NCBI GenBank assembly: GCA_934216625.1
Contig: CAKQCC010000005.1
Coordinates: forward strand, 1-34,170
DNA length: 34,170 nucleotides
Source of the DNA: an uncultured Lactobacillaceae bacterium
Lineage (GTDB): Bacteria; Bacillota; Bacilli; Lactobacillales; Lactobacillaceae
Direction: 5' to 3'
Numbering within the stretch: the stretch's first letter is position 1; the number at the start of each line of letters is the position of its first letter. The notes beneath the pieces are model-generated. The model was not told where the DNA came from and searched no databases. It worked only from the letters and a program-made list of their open reading frames with translations. The position numbers and the translations under genes were made by a program. Positions 30,221 to 34,170 of this stretch are shown here, piece by piece.

Positions 30221-30814
30221 TTACTTCTTTTCGCCGCGGTTAGTCATGATGCCGTCGAGTAATCCGTACTTAACCGCTTGTTGAGCAGTGAAGTAATGAT
30301 CACGTTCGGTATCCTGTTTGATCCGCTTCAGTGTCTGACCAGTATCCTTAGCTAAGATCCGGGTCATCATCTTACGAGCGTCCAAGATCGCTTCGGCCGC
30401 AATTTGAATTTCGGTCTGCTGACCTTGTGCACCACCGGACGGCTGATGAATCAAGACTTGAGAGTGCGGAAGGCCAAAACGCTTGCCTTTGGTTCCGCTG
30501 GCCGCCAAGACACTGGCCATTGAAGCAGCCATGCCCATGACGATCGTTTCCACGTCGGCCTTAACGAATTTCATGGTGTCATAAATCGCCATGCCGGAAG
30601 TAATAATCCCACCTGGTGAATTAATGTATAGATAAATATCTTTATCTGAATCTTGAGCATCCAAAAATAATAATTGAGCGATAATTGAATTAGCCATGTT
30701 GTCTTCGATCGGTCCGGAGAGCATGATAATCCGGTCTTTTAGTAATCGGGAATATAGATCATAGACCCGATCACCGTTGGCCGTCTTTTCAATTACGTTT
30801 GGTACTACGTTCAA
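30221..30814 (-). CDS. clpP: ATP-dependent Clp protease proteolytic subunit
   Basis: ClpP is the serine peptidase chamber that works with ClpX, ClpC or ClpE in protein quality control. The 197 residues carry the catalytic triad Ser98 (MGMAASMAS), His123 ([11 protein letters not shown]) and Asp172 (DTERDHYF), and the YINSPGG loop. The start is TTG at 30814, 7 nt after AAAGGAGG on the minus strand, giving the usual length; a longer in-frame start at 30844 would include that ribosome site. A TATAAT (30856-30861, minus strand) is a likely -10. Confidence 0.97.
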   Translation of the reverse strand: MNVVPNVIEKTANGDRVYDLYSRLLKDRIIMLSGPIEDNMANSIIAQLLFLDAQDSDKDIYLYINSPGGIITSGMAIYDTMKFVKADVETIVMGMAASMASVLAASGTKGKRFGLPHSQVLIHQPSGGAQGQQTEIQIAAEAILDARKMMTRILAKDTGQTLKRIKQDTERDHYFTAQQAVKYGLLDGIMTNRGEKK

Positions 30815-30855
30815 GTTGTTTCCTCCTTTAACCAAATTGAGCAACCATAAATACC

Positions 30856-30883
30856 ATTATATTCTAAATTAAAGGCCAACTAA
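30856..30883 (-). promoter_or_regulatory. Putative clpP promoter
   Basis: On the minus strand a perfect -10 TATAAT occupies 30861-30856, with a weak -35 TTAGTT at 30883-30878 (16-nt spacing). The -35 overlaps the hairpin that follows the tRNA gene. One heptad GGTCAAA (30884-30890, plus strand), the CtsR half-site sequence, lies next to it. Confidence 0.5.
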
Positions 30884-30914
30884 GGTCAAAAGTTAACCCC
30901 AGTTGGTCTTTTTT
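30871..30914 (-). terminator. Hairpin between tRNA-Arg and clpP
   Basis: Arms 30871-30881 and 30901-30911 pair over 11 bp with one G-T wobble on the plus strand; inner GGT/ACC pairing may extend it. It probably ends the tRNA transcript on the minus strand, where its tail is moderately U-rich. The plus-strand tail is a stronger T run, but no plus-strand gene is known to need it. Confidence 0.6.
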
Positions 30915-30919
30915 AATAA

Positions 30920-30991
30920 TGCGCCCGGAGGGAATCGAACCCTCATCTCAAGAACCGGAATCTTACGTGCGATCCATTACACTACGGGCAC
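30920..30991 (-). tRNA. tRNA-Arg, anticodon CCG
   Basis: Read on the minus strand, a complete 72-nt cloverleaf can be drawn. The acceptor GTGCCCG pairs with CGGGCGC; the D stem is GTGT/GCAC; the anticodon stem TAAGA/TCTTG encloses loop TTCCGGT with anticodon CCG; the T stem GAGGG/CCCTC has loop TTCGATT. The discriminator is A and CCA is not encoded. It decodes CGG, a codon used often in this window. Confidence 0.95.
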
Positions 30992-31008
30992 TTGATATTT
31001 CATTTATT

Positions 31009-31018
31009 ATTATAACAT
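31009..31018 (-). promoter_or_regulatory. Extended -10 of the tRNA-Arg promoter
   Basis: On the minus strand TATAAT (31014-31009) is preceded by TGT, forming a TGn extended -10, 17 nt before the mature tRNA 5' end. No good -35 is seen. Confidence 0.6.
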
Positions 31019-31089
31019 GTTGAATTAAAAATGCACGTAATTTCTAAAATTATAACTACGAAATTCCGAATGCACTTGGAACAATTTAG

Positions 31090-31118
31090 CTGACACGATT
31101 ATCTAAACGTGTTAATAT
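31090..31118 (+). promoter_or_regulatory. gap promoter
   Basis: CTGACA (31090-31095) and TAATAT (31113-31118) are separated by 17 nt, and TG at 31110-31111 makes an extended -10. This near-consensus set fits a strongly expressed glycolytic gene. Confidence 0.8.
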
Positions 31119-31164
31119 AAGAATGTACTGTTCTGATAAAACTATTTTAAGGGAGGAATAATAG

Positions 31165-32175
31165 ATGACTGTTAAAATTGGTATTAACGGTTTCGGACGA
31201 ATCGGCCGTTTGGCATTTCGTCGGATCGCTCAATTAAATTCTGATAAGATCAAAGTAGTTGCCATTAATGATTTGACAACCCCTGCTATGTTAGCTTACT
31301 TACTTAAATATGATTCTACTCATGGCAGATACCCAGGCAAAGTTTCCGCTACTGACGACGGCATCATTGTTGACGGTAAGAAGTACCCAGTTTATGCTCA
31401 ACCAGATGCTTCTAAGATTCCGTGGGTTAAGAATAACGGCGTTGACTTCGTCTTAGAATGTACTGGATTCTATACTTCTAAGCAGAAGGCAATGGCTCAT
31501 ATCAAAGCCGGTGCTAAACGAGTTTTGATTTCCGCACCTGCTGGTAATGACGTTAAGACCGTTGTTCCAAACGTTAACTTGGATACTTTAAACAGCAACG
31601 ATAAGATCGTTTCTGCTGGTTCTTGTACCACTAGTTGCTTAGCACCGATGGCATACTGGATCAACAAGAAGTTCGGAATTAAAGTTGGTAGCATGGTAAC
31701 TGCTCACTCTTACACCGCTACTCAAGCTACTTTAGATGGCCCGAACAGCAAGAAGGTTCAAAACAACCGTGCTGCTGCCATTAACATTATTCCGCATACT
31801 TCCGGTGCTGCTAAAGCAATTGGCTTAGTTGTTCCAGAATTAAACGGTAAGTTAACTGGTTACGCATTACGGGTTCCAAGTCCTGATTGCTCAATTACTC
31901 AGTTAGACTTCGTACCAAAGACTAACGTAACTGCTGACCAAGTCAACAAGTACTTGGAAAGCGAAGCTAACGATGCCTTTGGTTACACTAACGACCGGAT
32001 CGTTTCTACCGATGTCCGTGATGATACTCATGGTTCCTTATTCGAACCAGCATTCACCAAGGTTATTTCTGGTGATAACGATACTCAAATCGTTCGGATT
32101 ATTGCATGGTACGATAATGAATATGGCTTTACCTGCAACATGGTTCGGACCTTATTACACTTCGCTTCATTATAA
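31165..32175 (+). CDS. gap: Glyceraldehyde-3-phosphate dehydrogenase, phosphorylating
   Basis: The enzyme oxidises glyceraldehyde-3-phosphate to 1,3-bisphosphoglycerate with NAD. The 336 residues show the Rossmann motif INGFGRIGR (7-15), Asp36 typical of NAD specificity (INDL), catalytic Cys154 in GSCTTSCLAP and His181 in TAHSYTATQ. The usual ASCTTN signature reads GSCTTS, with Ser at the Asn position. The C-terminus WYDNEYGFTCNMVRT is canonical. The start is ATG after GGGAGG. Codon use is strongly biased, as expected for an abundant protein. It has its own promoter; no cggR repressor gene precedes it. Confidence 0.97.
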   Translation: MTVKIGINGFGRIGRLAFRRIAQLNSDKIKVVAINDLTTPAMLAYLLKYDSTHGRYPGKVSATDDGIIVDGKKYPVYAQPDASKIPWVKNNGVDFVLECTGFYTSKQKAMAHIKAGAKRVLISAPAGNDVKTVVPNVNLDTLNSNDKIVSAGSCTTSCLAPMAYWINKKFGIKVGSMVTAHSYTATQATLDGPNSKKVQNNRAAAINIIPHTSGAAKAIGLVVPELNGKLTGYALRVPSPDCSITQLDFVPKTNVTADQVNKYLESEANDAFGYTNDRIVSTDVRDDTHGSLFEPAFTKVISGDNDTQIVRIIAWYDNEYGFTCNMVRTLLHFASL

Positions 32176-32204
32176 TCTTTGGATTATAACTGACAATTTG
32201 AATC

Positions 32205-32243
32205 AAGGTGGAGGAGGTTTAGCTTCCTCTGCCTTTTATTTTT
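32205..32243 (+). terminator. Hairpin terminator between gap and pgk
   Basis: A 12-nt arm (32205-32216) pairs with 32224-32235, with G-T wobbles, and is followed by a T-rich stretch. No convincing promoter follows before pgk, so partial readthrough probably feeds pgk. Confidence 0.75.
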
Positions 32244-32269
32244 GAAAAAATAAAAAGGGAGGTATTATT

Positions 32270-33481
32270 ATGGCTAAAACCATGATTACGGATTTAGACT
32301 TGAAAGATAAAAAAGTTTTAATGCGCTTAGATTTCAACGTTCCGATTAAAAATGATCAGGTTGCTGATGGCAGCCGAGTTATCGCTGCTTTACCAACCAT
32401 TAAGTACGTAATTGCTCACCATGGCAAGTCAATCATTTTGGCTCACTTAGGCCGCATTAATACTGAAGCTGATAAGAAGGGCAAGTCTCTTCGTCCGGTT
32501 GCCAAATACTTATCTAAGCAATTAGACCAGCCGGTAATTTTCGTTCCGGTCACCGAAGGCAAACAATTAGAAGACGCCATTAATAAGATGAACGATGGCG
32601 ACGTTCTTTTGGTTGAAAACACCCGGTTCGAAGATGTTGTTAACGGTAAGCACGTTAAACGTGAACACGGCAACGATCCAAAATTAGGCCAATACTGGGC
32701 TAGTTTAGGTGACTGCTTCATTAATGATGCGTTCGGAACTGCTCACCGGAAGCACGCTTCTAACGTTGGGGTTGCCACAGCAATGAAAGCACATGGTAAA
32801 CCGGTTGCCGCTGGTTTCTTGATGCAAAAAGAAATCCGTTACTTAGGTAACGCCGTCAAGAATCCAAAGCGTCCGTTCGTTGCCATTTTAGGTGGTGCTA
32901 AAGTTTCCGATAAGATCGGCGTCATTAATAACTTATTGCCAAAGGTTGATAAAGTAATTATCGCCGGTGGCATGGCTTACACGTTCTACGCTGCTAAAGG
33001 CATTAAGATTGGTAAGTCCTTAGTTGAAAAGGACAAGATCGACTTAGCCAAACAGATTCTGCAAAAGGGTGGCGACAAGATCGTCTTACCAGTTGATTCC
33101 GTTTGCGCTGATAAGTTTGCTAACGACGCTAGGACCCAGGTTGCCGAAGCAATTCCGGATGGCATGATGGCCTTAGATATTGGCCCGAAGTCCATTCAGA
33201 AGTTCGAATCAGTTTTGAAGACCGCTAAGACCGTTGTTTGGAACGGTCCGATGGGTGTCTTCGAAATGAGCAACTTTGCTAAGGGTACTTTAGAAATCGG
33301 TCGTTTCTTAGGTACTTTGAAGAACGCCATTACGATCGTTGGTGGTGGTGATTCCACGGCTGCCGTTCGGAAGCTAGGCGTTGCTGACAAGTTGACCCAC
33401 ATCTCAACTGGTGGTGGTGCTTCCTTACAATACTTGGAAGGTAAGACATTACCAGGAATCGCTTCAATTAGTGACAAGTAA
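32270..33481 (+). CDS. pgk: Phosphoglycerate kinase
   Basis: The enzyme transfers phosphate from 1,3-bisphosphoglycerate to ADP, making ATP in lower glycolysis. The 403 residues include the N-terminal RLDFNVPI substrate-binding motif, [18 protein letters not shown], the hinge [20 protein letters not shown] and the nucleotide-binding [13 protein letters not shown]. The start is ATG 32270 after GGGAGG. Codon use is biased like gap. It follows gap by 94 nt that include a hairpin and ends at a strong terminator. Confidence 0.98.
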   Translation: MAKTMITDLDLKDKKVLMRLDFNVPIKNDQVADGSRVIAALPTIKYVIAHHGKSIILAHLGRINTEADKKGKSLRPVAKYLSKQLDQPVIFVPVTEGKQLEDAINKMNDGDVLLVENTRFEDVVNGKHVKREHGNDPKLGQYWASLGDCFINDAFGTAHRKHASNVGVATAMKAHGKPVAAGFLMQKEIRYLGNAVKNPKRPFVAILGGAKVSDKIGVINNLLPKVDKVIIAGGMAYTFYAAKGIKIGKSLVEKDKIDLAKQILQKGGDKIVLPVDSVCADKFANDARTQVAEAIPDGMMALDIGPKSIQKFESVLKTAKTVVWNGPMGVFEMSNFAKGTLEIGRFLGTLKNAITIVGGGDSTAAVRKLGVADKLTHISTGGGASLQYLEGKTLPGIASISDK

Positions 33482-33509
33482 ATAATTAATTACTGAAGTT
33501 TAAATTCGG

Positions 33510-33542
33510 GATTCGGTAGACTAGCTACCGAATCTTTTTTTG
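33510..33542 (+). terminator. pgk intrinsic terminator
   Basis: A perfect 10-bp stem, GATTCGGTAG (33510-33519) with its complement at 33525-33534, has a 5-nt loop and a run of seven T. Confidence 0.94.
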
Positions 33543-33590
33543 TAAAACAAATAATTGTAAAATGAAGATAGAAAGGAGAATTCAAGTCGA

Positions 33591-34170
33591 TTGAGTAATT
33601 TGCATCGAATTCCCTTGATTGCTGGAAATTGGAAGATGAATTTGACCCTTGATCAAGTTCAGCCGTTCCTTAAAAGTTTAAAAAATCGATTACCGGATCC
33701 ACGCCGAGTTGAAACGATGATTGCGGCATCACCGCTTTTTTTGCAGACAATGATTAGCGCTGCTAAAAACAATCAGCTGCCGTTAAAAATCGGCGCTGAA
33801 AATTGTTTTTACAAAGATTCCGGGGCCTACACCGGAGAAGTTAGTCCTAAAGCCTTATCCCGAATGGGAATTAGTGACGTAATCGTCGGGCATTCTGAAC
33901 GCCGAAAATATTTCAACGAAACCGACCAGTTGATTAATCGAAAGGTAAAGGCGGTTTTCCGGAACCAGATGACGCCGATTATCTGCTGCGACGAGACCAT
34001 GGGTCGCCTGGATTCCGGTGACCACTCCAAATGGGTGGTAAACCAGGTCATCGCGGCTTTGCATGGGATTGAAAGCTCAAAAGCGGTTCACGTGGTGATC
34101 GCTTACGAACCGAGCTGGGCGATCGGCACCGGCCACAGCGCTTCACCAGCTGAAGCTCAGGAAAGCTGCT
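33591..34170 (+). CDS. tpiA: Triosephosphate isomerase, 3' truncated by window edge
   Basis: The enzyme interconverts dihydroxyacetone phosphate and glyceraldehyde-3-phosphate. About 193 residues are visible in an open frame that runs off the window. Catalytic residues are present: Lys15 in AGNWKMN, His101 in IVGHSERR, and Glu173 in AYEPSWAIGTG. The start is TTG 33591, with AAAGGAGA about 11 nt upstream; the next in-frame TTG (33600) is too far from that site. The longish spacing and TTG suggest weaker initiation than gap or pgk. It completes a gap-pgk-tpiA order, with the pgk terminator between. Confidence 0.96.
   Translation, partial: MSNLHRIPLIAGNWKMNLTLDQVQPFLKSLKNRLPDPRRVETMIAASPLFLQTMISAAKNNQLPLKIGAENCFYKDSGAYTGEVSPKALSRMGISDVIVGHSERRKYFNETDQLINRKVKAVFRNQMTPIICCDETMGRLDSGDHSKWVVNQVIAALHGIESSKAVHVVIAYEPSWAIGTGHSASPAEAQESC

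Noticed and set aside
31973..32245. 90-codon plus-strand frame spanning the end of gap and the gap-pgk spacer
   Set aside because: It overlaps gap in another frame, has no ribosome site, and its 3' part is the terminator hairpin.

Overview
The window is a chromosomal segment of a low-to-moderate G+C Gram-positive bacterium of the family Lactobacillaceae. This rests on gene order (groESL, tagO, yigZ, comFA/comFC, secA-prfB, hprK-lgt-gpsA-galU-trxB, uvrBA, rapZ-yvcK-whiA, clpP, gap-pgk-tpi), a HrcA/CIRCE heat-shock operator, an HPr kinase and Gram-positive style Shine-Dalgarno sites. A very large non-anchored surface protein, frequent non-ATG starts and several genes missing from the usual order suggest a streamlined lactobacillus, possibly of the Fructilactobacillus/Apilactobacillus kind. 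That genus-level guess is inference; no rRNA is present to settle it.

Layout. Bases 1-4631 hold the 3' part of a giant secreted-type gene, closed by a strong terminator shared with a convergent ABC-F ATPase gene (ydiF-like, minus strand, 4697-6652). A divergent promoter with a CIRCE operator drives groES-groEL (6866-8808). tagO (wall teichoic acid initiation) follows, then the convergent yigZ gene, then the comFA-comFC competence pair.

From 12938 to 22287 runs a dense block on the plus strand: secA, prfB (with an intact programmed +1 frameshift), a MinJ-like membrane PDZ protein, hprK, lgt, gpsA, galU and trxB. It covers protein export, translation termination, catabolite control, lipoprotein maturation, phospholipid precursor synthesis, UDP-glucose and redox balance, and ends at a terminator after trxB. 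A second block (22354-30072) carries uvrB-uvrA (nucleotide excision repair) and rapZ-yvcK-whiA (envelope and cell-division control), ending at a terminator. clpP and a tRNA-Arg(CCG) lie on the minus strand. The window closes with lower-glycolysis genes gap, pgk and the start of tpiA, each of the first two followed by its own hairpin.

Most of the window is conserved housekeeping DNA. The points most worth a second look are: the giant, almost cysteine-free surface protein with about 90-residue repeats and no sorting signal; a RapZ homologue that has lost its Walker A lysine while its C-terminal domain stays conserved; a CIRCE element with an extra tandem half-site; and genes expected here but absent (hpf, ftsEX, pgm, cggR). 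I found no CRISPR array, insertion sequence, prophage or defence island. No stretch over about 300 bases lacks a feature; the longest spacer, between clpP and gap, holds the tRNA and its signals.
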